Assembly: GCA_947247005.1 (NCBI GenBank)
Contig: OX365949.1
Span: forward strand, 18,851,130-18,915,129
Length of the DNA: 64,000 nt
Direction of reading: 5' to 3'
Source of the DNA: Spisula solida
Taxonomy: Eukaryota; Mollusca; Bivalvia; Venerida; Mactridae
Shown: positions 1-11,384 of the stretch, one piece after another
How positions within the stretch are numbered: position 1 is the stretch's first letter
How the letters are laid out: every line of letters starts with the position of its first letter
Translations under genes and position numbers: made by a program
The notes under the pieces: model-generated
Database searches by the model: none
Seen by the model: the letters and a program-made list of their open reading frames with translations, nothing else
What the model was told of the DNA's origin: nothing

Positions 1-959
1 GCCAATCCAAGACAGGATGTTCAAGTAAATGGATAACATCATATGATTTAAATAACACGTAAAACCAGACAATAGTTTACGTGTTAGATATAAACGGGCC
101 GTGAGTACCATTATTTAGATTTCAGTATGTTAACATTTAACTTATTGTTCCCGAAATAATGTTGACCTTATTGAGAGAAAAGTTTTTGGTATATAAATTG
201 TGAAAACAGAATGCGTATTATATATATCTAAACACTAAACATAAGTGGATAAATCGGTTTCATAAGAAGATAATGATGGATTTACTATCAACAGTTCTGA
301 CAACACATATATTTCATAGTGTGCATGTATATCCTTCTCGTACTTACAGTTAAAATGTTGAGCAACATTTCAATAAGTGCTCACTTGAAATACAATTATT
401 GTCTTTCTATCGCAACATTATTCTGAATTTTAAACTCTAGTGTGTTTGCATGGAGAAGTAACTTACTTTTTACCGTTTTTGTTCTATGGAATCAAACTAT
501 TCTCTAGGGAGAAGCACTGACTTTACAAGTTTCCTCCCAGAATGATCTATGATTCCTTCATATGTAAGAAGTCTAAGATGAACGCAACACCAATTTGTTT
601 ATATTCTAGTATACATCGGGGATATGTCGTCAGTGAATTAATTACACGGGCGAGTCCATACATGACAGACACAAAGAATGTTCTCTAAGACCTTAACTAA
701 TTGACATAATGATGAAGAAGTATCTACCAAGGTATCAGTTTTTTCTCTCAAATTGTAATGAACGTTTGTAACGTATCTGTTTATCAGTGAACGACTTCGT
801 TGGAGTTGTTTTTGTGAAACTCCGATATCTGGTGATTGGTTTTTTTAATGACATCATAGATGGAACGCATGGTATGTGTAAACCTTTTATGCTTAATACT
901 TACTTATGGATAATCAACGTATAATGCATTCTAAAAAAATGTTTTCAACATATCAGTAT

Positions 960-1345
960 AGCCACTGGTTGAGTTATGGCGCGAACCATGGTCAACATAG
1001 TTCAACTAGAGACTGCAAAAACCTTCAGTGTATAAAAATGGTCAAACTAACGCTTGTTAGTTTTCATTCTTGTATTACCCGTGTCATCTTGAAACTACCC
1101 AAACACAGGCTGGGTTTTGGTGCTAACTATAGTTTGGTCTAGTTCGTTTATCTGCGCACGTTTTGTTTTTCCAGACGCATAAACCCATATTTGCGTTTGG
1201 GTAGCTTCTAGATATATTAAACAAGAACAATAACGAACTAGCGTTGTTTCGATCATAAATTAACCACTGACGATTTTCGCAGTCTCTAGTTGAGCCCGCA
1301 ATTATGGGTTTTGGCGTCTTGAGAAACCAGACTTGCGTAGAACAT
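960..1345. repeat. Dispersed inverted-repeat element, copy in segment A
   Basis: A sequence containing CTAGAGACTGC at about 1005-1035 recurs as its reverse complement at about 1257-1300, about 220 bp apart. This gives a short imperfect inverted-repeat unit. A related single copy lies at 20670-20900. In copy B the unit is split by the elements at 24303-30460 and 30695-32060. The short open frame at 906-1142 overlaps it and shows no protein-family features. Confidence 0.6.
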
Positions 1346-2709
1346 CGGACTGGAACCTAAAGTACTATCAGCAAAATAAAATACCTAGGAAGTTTGATAA
1401 CGCTTCACTATTACTGGATATTCAACAAACGCATTATACGCCCGTAAAACCTGATCTACAATGTAAATATAAAACATCCTAGCATCAATTAATGCAGTTG
1501 TGACATAACAATTGTGATCGAGAAATTAAAAAAAGTAATCATGAGTTGTGTCAGAGGATTTGTTCTACAAATAACGAATATATCTTAATCAACAAGACAA
1601 ACTTATCAATTGATACAATCTAGATATAGCAGATACAGCTAATACAACTTGTAACAGTACATGATAAATACGAATAATTCGCAAGAATTTTTGTAATAAT
1701 TATTCACTATTTCTTGCAGCGCTATTCATAGAACTTCAATGGTCATGTACATGTAACATAAATCCAAAATAAGTAAAAACCCACTGGCCCCTACACATTT
1801 CATCGTACATTAACTTTCATACATATGATTGATTGTGTGATTTTATAAAGAAGAAATTAATGAACTCCAAGCATACTCTTATAAGAAAAATGAGATGCCA
1901 CCAGCATATGCATATATCTGTCCATAACTCGGTCAATACGTGTTTGATATTGCTGAACATACGTAGCTTGGATAAGTGGAATTAAAATTGTATTGATTTT
2001 GTAACAATCTGATAACAATTGTCACAAACAGAATAAACAATTGATGACATCACCAGGTGTTTATCAGGTTGTTGATGAAACTATGTATCCTCTTTGCTGA
2101 TCAAGTTCGTGTTCAAGTCTATGTTTTTCTCACGAAGACAGAAATAAAGAAAACAGTGATAAGAATGAAACCAGATTAAGCTTTATAATTACCAACAATT
2201 TGTCTTAAAATGCAATTTTGGAACATTAAAAACCACCATATGGTTAAGTGAATATCATATAATTGGTTTTTTTAATGTACCGACATGTCAAAAATTCTAA
2301 TATGAATGCTGCATAATTCTTGTGTTTACATACAAACTGATGTATGGAATACTTTTGTCATACAGGATAGAGACATTATGTATGTTGTTTTAGAATCATT
2401 GTCAATCCTTATTTAGTATTCATTCAGATTTACGATTGTCTGGGATGTATGGAAGAAATTGTCAACCATCACACTCTTATATGTTGTTCTAATTTGTTAA
2501 CGACTCTGTTGGTCGTCAATGTTATACTATTTACTAGTTTTGTTCCCATTGATAATAATTAGAAATATATTTGTATTATTTTGCGCTTTGTTCTGTAGAT
2601 TAATTAACGGTAAGTCATCGATTAGAAATCGACATATAGGAGACGGGGTTTCGTGGCGCATGTTGTTTAATCATTGGCTCCATGTCTGTAAATCATACAT
2701 GTACATGTA

Positions 2710-3704
2710 CGAGGGATGATCCATATAAAACGAGAAAAATGCTTATAACTTTGCTATAACACGTTATTTTGTAAAACTTTTTATATGGTGGTTAATACAT
2801 ATATTAGGAGAAAACGTACGAAATAGTTTTTAAATATATAAATATATATAAAAAATAAAATGTTTGGAACATTTCTGCCGATCTTTGAAACCGTTAGGCG
2901 GGGCAACGTCATTTTTTCACCTTTTAACGTTATTCAGAATTTAACCATGATCAATTTGACGATCACATTTATTAGGCCCTACTGGATTTTTTTTTAAAAA
3001 ACTTTTTCATATCATCATCCTTCAATATTTATACGTCTGCGCCAATGCCATACCAAGTTGAAAAAGACTCACGAGTCGAGAGTTATCCTAATGAATTTCA
3101 TTCAAAACATCAAATATGTTCGTGCGTAGTTACATGACGTCGACGTTACGCCAACTTTGCGTTACAATACTACTCTTTTTCCAACTAATTTTTAATATGC
3201 TATTATGTTCATAAATCGAAGCTTTTGACATGGCATGATCACGAAATGATTACTGAATATCGTGCACAATTTTATTATAACTCGATTTCTTCAAAACTAA
3301 ATAGTTCATTGAAAACCTTTTGTTGTCCGCAAGTTTTGCTATCACGGAACGATAACACGTGCTTGACGTAACGAATGATAACACATCCCTTGTATGTCGT
3401 CATTATCTGTAAGACGAATCTAAGGTGACGCCAATTACCAATTTTCATCACATTGCTATTGCTTACATGAGAAATGTGAGGGTTCGAATTTGCGAAACAA
3501 TGGTAAAAAACGAAAAATGCCCCGCCTCGGCGCATTAAGGGTTACCTTAGCAACCATATATTTTAGCAAGATGTCGCTGTAATCATGAATATTCAGGGAA
3601 ACATTGCTAATATATGTTATTACAACCAACTGAAGTTTGAGTAAAATCTTACGGATCATAACAAAATTATAAGCAATTTCTCGTTATATATGGATCATCC
3701 CTCG
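2710..3704. mobile_element. 995-bp TA-flanked TIR element (MITE-like), copy A only
   Basis: The ends are imperfect terminal inverted repeats of roughly 50 bp beginning CGAGGGATGATCC, with TA on each side (2708-2709 and 3705-3706). Copy B lacks the element at the homologous point (35942-35949). Internal frames are short and overlapping, with no transposase motif, so this looks non-autonomous. TA duplication suggests the Tc1/mariner-type (IS630) mechanism, but the terminal sequence was not matched to a named family. Confidence 0.82.
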
Positions 3705-4464
3705 TATATAATGACACGCTGCAGTCAAAAACAATTACAAAAAATCACACAAGGAAGATTGCACTCGACAGAAACATCAGAGAACAAGAAGCACAAAAAT
3801 CACAAAACAAAGAAATTTCACATATTGAAAGAACAAGCACTGACTTACAATTATAAAATGCGCAAAAAATACCCATTAAGTAGTTTGGCAATCTGATTTG
3901 AATCTAACTGTCATTGGATAAAAACAGACTCTTTCATCATCCTTTTTAAAAACTGGTATAATAATGTTTCTGGATTTGCAAACTTAAAGTACGCCACTCT
4001 AAAAGAGGTACTTTAAACCGAGATTGATATGTTTAATGCCACAAGGCGTTCATATAACGCATGTCAATTTTCTTGCTGAAGTTGATAGTTGCTTGCCTTT
4101 TAAAAGCTCAATTATAAGCAAAATATAACTCAGTCAATGTATGTGTGAGAGAAATGTGTGGTAGTAATGGTATCTTGTTATCTTATCAAGACGAATGCCG
4201 AACTGTTTAATGCGATATATTTACCACATTTAGTAATGATGTGCCCGTGATTTTGTGCAATTATGTAATAATGAATTAGCTACTAAATTCGCTAATTAAA
4301 GTTGTATTAACAAATTCGTCAAAGTATATGCCTTAGATATACAAGTACACATAAATAACATACAAATACATGTACACGACCACGGCTACTGAGCGTCTTA
4401 ACATATCGTAGGAGATACATTTATTAAATGTACGCCTAAAGGTCTAATATATATTGTTTGGTAA

Positions 4465-4671
4465 ACTAGTGATAACTTCGGCTTTGAAAAGCATTTAGTG
4501 TTTATTGAAGAAGACAGTTTACTTAAATATAAAAGTTTATCATTTCATAGTTTAGAAATTGAAACCAGAAGATTTGTCAAGAGCAGAAAGTGTAAATTAT
4601 GCTCTTCAAATATGTTAGAAAATGAGCATGATTTTATGTTATATTGTAGTCAATATGATAGTACAGAGTGA
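4465..4671 (+). pseudogene. LINE ORF2 C-terminal remnant (CR1/L2-like)
   Basis: An open frame of 68 residues runs from after a TAA at 4462-4464 to a TGA at 4669-4671, with no start codon. It contains SLEIETRRF followed by a C-x2-C-x8-H-x5-C knuckle (CKLC, then EH, then YC). That arrangement is typical of the region downstream of the reverse transcriptase in CR1/L2/jockey-type non-LTR retrotransposons (family knowledge). The RT core is absent, so this is a fragment. Copy B has the paralogue at about 36885-37290 with in-frame stops and a further insertion. The exact LINE clade cannot be assigned from this piece. Confidence 0.66.
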
Positions 4672-5219
4672 TTCAAACAACGTATCACACGTGTAAGTTT
4701 TAATATCGCGTGTTCAGTCACTGTATTAATAAACTGGATATATATTATGTATTAATTTGTGATACATTTAATTAACACTTATTTTGTAAAAAGTGTTATA
4801 ATCGACCAGTAAATTGTCTCATATGATATGCGTTACAAATGTCTAAACTAGTTCATATAATTAATCTTTGTTGACACTCAATGCGTTTCTTGTAAAAAAA
4901 AAAACTTTTCTATATAAATTAGGAAATAGCAACTGACTTCTTAGGATAATGTGATAGTTACGTGTTTTATGTGTACAAAAAATATTACAACCATTGTCTG
5001 CCCAGGTAAAGCATTTTAGTTAAGCATTGAAATTATAGATGCCTAAATATGTATTTATAATTGGTTTTAAACAATAGTTGACTCGACCACTGCGTCACTC
5101 TTTAAGTATCCTTACTGGACAGAAGATATTGTTGATTTACACATTTTAGTTTCGTTCCATTTGTATTCCATATACATCTGATATATCTTACATAATTATT
5201 ATGAATATTATATCTACCA

Positions 5220-5333
5220 TTACTTGCTATTTGTCTTGTGTATTGCATTTCGTCTCGGCAGACATACACATTTATTTCAGACAGGCTAAAAGGCCCGATA
5301 CGAAATGCAATACACAAGACAAATGGCAAGTAA
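5220..5333. repeat. Hairpin with 34-bp arms, loop inverted in copy B
   Basis: The arms 5220-5253 and 5300-5333 are reverse complements with one mismatch, around a loop of about 46 bases. At the homologous site in copy B (38000-38090) only the left arm is clear, and the loop sequence is present in the opposite orientation. Confidence 0.75.
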
Positions 5334-7019
5334 TGGTTGTATTAATGTTCCTTGGTTGGTTTGGTGCAGTACTTGCTGAACCATAGAGGTCGTAAGAAAC
5401 TAACTGTCATTTAACATCAGTAGATAGGTATGCACTCGGAACTTCTTGGCCATTATCTGGCGTAACGTCAGAAGCGATAAATGTCGTACAGACCGTTCCG
5501 ATTGACAGCTACGCTCATAGTAAATGTCAATTCGTTATAGGGTTATTTGGTGTGACATGCGTTCTGCACACATATACCAATATGACACTGATTTCAGGAT
5601 TACGTTCTTCTGTGTTAACTATTTGCTCCAAAAGTTTCTCAAGTTATTGAAGATTTTTTCTATACAATATCGGACTCAAACGTATATTCACAAAACAAAC
5701 TACCTCTTCACACTTTATTATAGCACAATTTCTAGGTTTGTATCCAACTCGACTATATAGATATGCATCTGTTTGAGTTATTAGCTCGATGTATAAGTGC
5801 CACTGGTGTCTTCTTGGGAAATGCATGTATGTGCAGTTACACTTATCCGAGTACACGTTATCAATAACTGCCTATTTAGGAGCATGAATCCGCTTTCCAT
5901 TCCAATGGTTTACTTGCAATTTTCACATGCATTTTACATATTGGTGTTATCTTCATGCGACATACAGATTACATAACACACGATCAAACGTTTGTATAAA
6001 ATATTTTAAACGGATTATTTCGCGCGATAGATAAATCGTATATTAATTCAAGCATTGAAACGCGGGTATGATTGTTGTGACCGCATCACAAAGATAAGCA
6101 CAACGCGATAAGACTGCACCATACCAGTTTTCATTCAATGTGAAAAATTTATTAAAACATTGACTATTCTACAAATGCATACCGACATATAAACTGTCAG
6201 CCAATGGCATTTCATCACCAGTCGTCTAGTACCATTGTATTGTAAACTATTATAATGTGCCCATGTGAATACTCTTGTAGTACATTGAAACTAATATTTC
6301 TAATTTGTCTAGAGATAGTTATGCTATAAAGGTACTTTCCACACTGTTTTACGGCATCGGAATTGACTATATCATTGTATAATTCTACCGTAGTCAATTA
6401 GTGCATGTTTTCCTTATTTCTGAGTGATTTTGACTTGGATTTAGACAAAAAGTTGCAATAGCGTACACTTGTCATGAGTTCTTGGAGACATTACTTATTA
6501 CATTGAGTCATTGATTGCATAGAACACGAACTAAGCCAAGGGGTCATACAATTACCAAGTCTCTCCAAAGGTCCTCGGCCAATAACATGAGCAAGAAAGA
6601 AATACATAATCTCTAAGAAGCGTTGCTTCCATGGAATATAAGAAAAAGAGCTTTGTAGATAAAGAAGAAAGGCTAATATGTATGTATCCTAAGGACGACT
6701 TCTAAAAATGTAACCAACAAAACCCTGGATTTATAATGAATGCTGATAAGATCGACAGTGCAAACCTATAATTCAACGAAATAAAAGACACATGCTGAAA
6801 TAATAAAATGAAGAGCAACATTGAGGATAATATGATATAAATCGTATATGAGAATAATATTGAAAAGTGATGTCATACTTGGATGCAATGTGAAACATGT
6901 TAAAGCAGGACTCATGAACTGTTTTCCGTTGAAAGTGAAACCATTTTACGTAATACATTTACATAAGCATAGAGCATTTAACAATTTTATGTATGTCACT
7001 AAAAGATAAAGCCCACCCG

Positions 7020-7140
7020 TTCAGTACAGATGTTTTAAGTACTCGATTGTCATTCGATCTTTATTATCAACGCTGTTCACAGTCATGTTCTCGACATGTG
7101 GCGAAATTGTCAGATGCCTGTCCGGAAGTGAAAGTTAGTA
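7020..7140 (+). repeat. SINE-like body (copy A)
   Basis: The stretch with GTCATGTTCTCGACATGTGG and the following CGGAAGTGAAAGTTA is shared with 39905-40040 in copy B, where a degenerate tRNA-like head precedes it. It therefore predates the A/B duplication. The head is more decayed here than in copy B. Confidence 0.5.
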
Positions 7141-7640
7141 CCATAAGTAAAATTGTATTGGTTGAATAAGTAGAATAACGTAGTTGAATTTGTCTAGACA
7201 TGAGGTAGTGAGCAACCACGCTGCATACCACAGTAGACGAAAGGGCACAAGGAACTTACAAAACCAGCAACAGAAAACTACATCTATAACTCCACAGCTA
7301 TACATCAACCCATGAACGAACCGGGTAAGATCCGAATCGCGCAAACGGAATAGTTAGGGGACAACCAGAAAAAGCGAATAAAAAACTCCTAGCTTGTTGA
7401 TTGTCTAAGATTGATACACTCCAATATAAATGAAATTGGAATTCAAATTCAGATACCAGCCCATATTTAATAATTTAACAAAATACGAAACTACTGGAAG
7501 TAGCTACGCCCAACAGAAACAGCGGGACACGAAATGACACATGAGTACAAAAAGGTACATACAATATACAACTTATCTCGAAAAGGCACAGACCATGCCA
7601 AACATAAACAAGAGTGTCAAAATGTCACAAAATACGCCCG
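7140..7640 (-). repeat. Dispersed family R1, fragment
   Basis: It matches 46530-46910 over several hundred bases, including CATAACTCCACAGCT and AAATACGAAACTAC, on the same strand. R1 is an unclassified dispersed repeat with the longest copy at 45690-47190. The short open frames here (7135-7344 minus and 7541-7723 plus) are part of the repeat and are not supported as genes. Confidence 0.65.
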
Positions 7641-7714
7641 TCTTGGGGCATGGTGAGTCTCAGGGCATGGTGAAAGAAAAAAACAAAACAATCCAACATT
7701 TTTTTTTAAATAAA

Positions 7715-8165
7715 GGACCATAACCCAAGAAGGCCTAGGCTGATTTGGCCTACAATTGAACTTGTCTTAGATATTATACCCATGAACATTGTCACCAAGT
7801 TTGAAGATACTCAGACGAAAACTCTTTGCACTAGAGAACAGACAAGGTCAATTACACATTTATTTTGGTAATTATAGGACCATAACCAAATAAGGCTAAG
7901 GCCGATAATCAAACTTGGCCTAGATATTATGCCCATAAGCATTGTCACAAAGTTTGAAGATGATCGGATGAAAACTAATTGCACTAAAGAACAGACAAGG
8001 TCAATTTCACATTTATTTTGGTAATTGTAGGACCAAAACCAAATAAGGCCTTGGCCGATTTGGCCTATAATCGAACTTGGCCTAGATATTATGCCCATAA
8101 GCATTGTCACAAAGTTTGAAGATGATCGGATGAAAACTGTTTGCGTTAGAGTACAGACAAATTAC
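7715..8165. repeat. Tandem repeat, unit about 162 bp, 2.7 copies
   Basis: The landmark CCCATAAGCATTGTCAC recurs at 7931 and 8093 with a variant at 7778. The 153-bp first interval is explained by a 9-bp deletion in the middle unit. A minus-strand open frame (7811-8110) translates the repeat itself and so shows internal repetition. It is not a gene. Confidence 0.85.
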
Positions 8166-9649
8166 TGGACACCGCCGACAATGTAAATAAAGTTTCCCGC
8201 TATGTAATGCCCTCATAAAAAGGCCACAGTGACAGGTAATATAATAATATAAAACATGAAACATTATATAAATGACGTCCATCGTGTAGCACAGAAAGTA
8301 CTCAATGACCTATCAGAAGTCAGAACAACAAGAGAGCGAAACATTTAAGGGTACAACAAGACAATGTAACAGGCAGGCATCAATACCAGCCGTCCACAAA
8401 GGCTTGAGGTTAGACATATGATAGAGTCTGTATAGTGCCCGTTCATGGCACAATGAAATAGGAATCATAATGTCGAGATGTAAATGGACCCACTACTAAG
8501 CATGCGATCCTTGGAAAAATTAAAGGGTCATATCCTCTACACAGAGAACGTTTATAATCTAGAACAATATATCGTGAAAGTGGCTATGACCCAGAATCTT
8601 TCGAAATTTGTAAAGCACATCACCATAAAATTCCGGCTGAGACAGACATTGTAGCAGAAGTGTCTTTTAATTATTACCATATTTAGAAATGAGATTTTAA
8701 TAACGACTATTGAATTTTGCAAAAGCTTTACGAAGTTTATGGAAGCGATAGCCTAGTTGCAGTAGCTTATTAGTTATACAAAAATTTAGAGTATTAAAGT
8801 TTTCCACACGAGAACAAGCTCTAGCAAAACGTATTACTTGAGAAGCGAAAACATCATATATGAAGTTGACCGCGGAACATCTCCATCCATGTGTGGTTAA
8901 TTTACAATATCGAAGTTAATCGTCTCTCTTGTCGTAAACCTTTTTCATATTGTTTAAATAATATTCCGATTTCCTCTCGTACTTTATAAGCAAACGAACT
9001 GTTAATAACAAATTGTTTTTGTCTAGGAGTGTTTCAGATATTGTTAATTAACACCCATGAATGTTACCAATCAGTTATTACATCATGATGTATGGCATCA
9101 CGTCCTGTCGTACGCTAAATGTGGGCAGTAACAACGGAAATACGTTTCATGTGTTAGGTTTCCAATATTTTAGTCATATATTAAATAGATATATATCATT
9201 AATATATTACCCTTTGTTAGTGGTCACCGGAATAAAGCAACCACTTGTTATTACCACTAGTATTTGAACACCCCTCGCCTATCAAATGATATGATTCAGA
9301 ACATAATTGAAAATAATTTAACTTGCGATTATAGGATACAATGAATTGGTTTACAGTACACTAATACATTAACGCCTTCTGTTAAAAGGCAAATACCAGT
9401 GCGATACGTGTTTCCATTGATTTAAAAACACCATAAACCGTGCAATAAACCTTGTTTATACGCAACTTCATATCAAACGAAATATAATAGTTGCTATATT
9501 TAGTGATATATTCTGGTTTTACAGCCCCATCAACCATTTTGTTTGAACCATCTTCTTCATGTTAAATCTCTGTGTTGGTGTAACCTCGATATAATTTCAT
9601 AGAGTCTCTTTTTTGACCGACATGTACAAAGCAATATACCCCTTCATCA

Positions 9650-10990
9650 AAGATGCAAATACAGCATTTACACATTAGCAGTCAAGAATTGTTACTAATT
9701 ATATCGTACAAACTAGCAACTTTGTCATAAAAAGAAACAACATACCATATTGTTTCGTGAATAGAAATGATGAATTGATTATAGTTTCATATATTCGAAA
9801 TTTGATGTCGTATTTACGACATGATTATTTTGTTTGAACTGACTAGATTAAAAAGGAGTTTTTATTATTTTCAAAGGAAATATATGAACGGTGGAATTAA
9901 ATCGTGATAAACACACATGTGTAGAATGTGTGGCATTAGTTTTATTACTTAACTAATTGCTAAGAATATTGTACCCGCTATTTAACATTAATTGGTGATG
10001 TAAAGCACGAGATATCACAAAGGATTGTTGAGAATATGTTTAAAATGCACCTATCATAATCCTGTCTTGTTATATCAATTGTGAAATAAGTTATGTCTCG
10101 CTTGTGTGTTCGATGCACCTCTTTATTTTTCTCTTTGAAAGAGAGCATTTGGATTCCACTATTGGTAAAAAACTTTCTATTTTACATTAGACAGTAGAAA
10201 GTCTTCCCGTAAATGTAGACAGTGTTGTTATCTACGTACAAACATATTAGCCTAAAAGCTAAAGGCGATTTATTAAAACCCATCTCTTTAACTTGCACCA
10301 ATGTTGGTCATATGACCGAACATTCAGAAATCCATTTCTTACAAATGTCCTCTTTCACAACCGTTCAACATGCGAGATGGCGTCCAATATAGCCGCCCCT
10401 TTTACGCGAAAATGGTACTTACACATACAAGTTTTACTGGTGTGGTGTGATGTAGCTATATTGGTACTAGTTATTTGCGCACCAATTTAGTAGTTAATAT
10501 AATAGCCGAGTGGTCTAATACTTTCTTACTTCGCAATGTTGTATGTGTTGGAATCCCACTATTGGTGCAAACTATCGGTATATTCAAATATGAGAAACCC
10601 GAAGACGTAGTGATCAGTAAGAAGTAGACCTAAAATGTATAAAGTATGCTGGTGGCTAGAGACATAAGAAAGATCAAACGAGCACAGGACACAAAAGTCA
10701 TACATATCATGTACGCTCTATTTTACTTTGAGGACGATGTTTATATATGAAGACAAGAAAGCAGAGAGACATGTATGTACGAGTCGTATTTAACTACAAA
10801 AATTGAGATAGTAGGAAAAATATACACTTTAATGTTGCACACTATGCAACCATATCATACACACATTGCCAGACACTAATTTTGTGCACTCAAAGTATCT
10901 GATTGTGAGCGATAATATAACTTCAATGCAATATTTCATTTCAATTTGGTTGAGAACGAATGATTTAAGAAATAATGAATACGTAGCTAT
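9650..10990. other. Anonymous AT-rich DNA
   Basis: No homology to the other duplicated segments was found beyond about 9650. No exon, TIR pair or array was seen apart from the tRNA-like module listed separately. The frame at 10293-10490 has no family signature. Confidence 0.4.
10503..10560 (+). other. tRNA-like A/B-box module (degenerate)
   Basis: An A-box-like TAGCCGAGTGG is followed by a weak B-box-like TGTTGGAATCC. The A box is the same as that of the module at 57728. No acceptor-stem pairing is visible, so this is a tRNA-derived relic and not a tRNA gene. Confidence 0.4.
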
Positions 10991-10991
10991 A

Positions 10992-11086
10992 TTTTGTTGC
11001 GTTATAATATATAGGCACGTGTTTGGATGCGTAGTGATTTAATGTACGCATTTAAACGAGTGCCTATATTTTATAATACAACAAAG
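10992..11086. repeat. Foldback hairpin, arms about 27 bp
   Basis: The left arm 10992-11018 and right arm 11060-11086 pair with a few mismatches around a 41-base loop. This resembles a small foldback MITE or the palindromic end of a transposon. Confidence 0.6.
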
Positions 11087-11384
11087 CACACTTCCTATTT
11101 ATTATTCTGATTCTAACATCTCCAATGCTCTGCCATTTATAGCACAACAAGACAGGTTGACGTTCAACTACTTTCTTTCCTAGGAACGTTACCGTCACCG
11201 TTACGTCATATGTCATAGTAAATGACGTCAAACTTGACGTCACCAATCAGCTATATTTTATCATAGCACTTGAGACTTGCATTCTTTGCGTATATTGAGC
11301 TTACTATTTTTTATTTACTTCCGCGATAGAACATAGAGAATAACATTGCATTATTCGTTTGAACGCGCAAGAATTATCGCAGGT

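Larger units (their letters stand above)
1..9650 (+). repeat. Segmental duplication, copy A (left end outside window)
   Basis: This stretch aligns colinearly with 23300-42230 once insertions are removed. Base 1 matches 23300, about 1250-2050 matches 32063-33200, about 2340-2700 matches 35580-35940, about 3705-4670 matches 35948-37280, about 5100-6400 matches 37740-39070, and about 9020-9540 matches 41007-42170. The best parts look about 95% identical and others clearly less. The copy begins at or before the window edge. No host coding exon was recognised. It carries the 2710-3704 element, a LINE remnant, a SINE-like body and 162-bp tandem repeats. Stretches not listed separately (3900-4460, 4720-5200, 5340-7070, 8170-9650) show only anonymous AT-rich sequence. 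Confidence 0.88.

Noticed and set aside
7811..8110. 99-residue protein with internal repeats
   Set aside because: It is the translation of the 162-bp tandem repeat.
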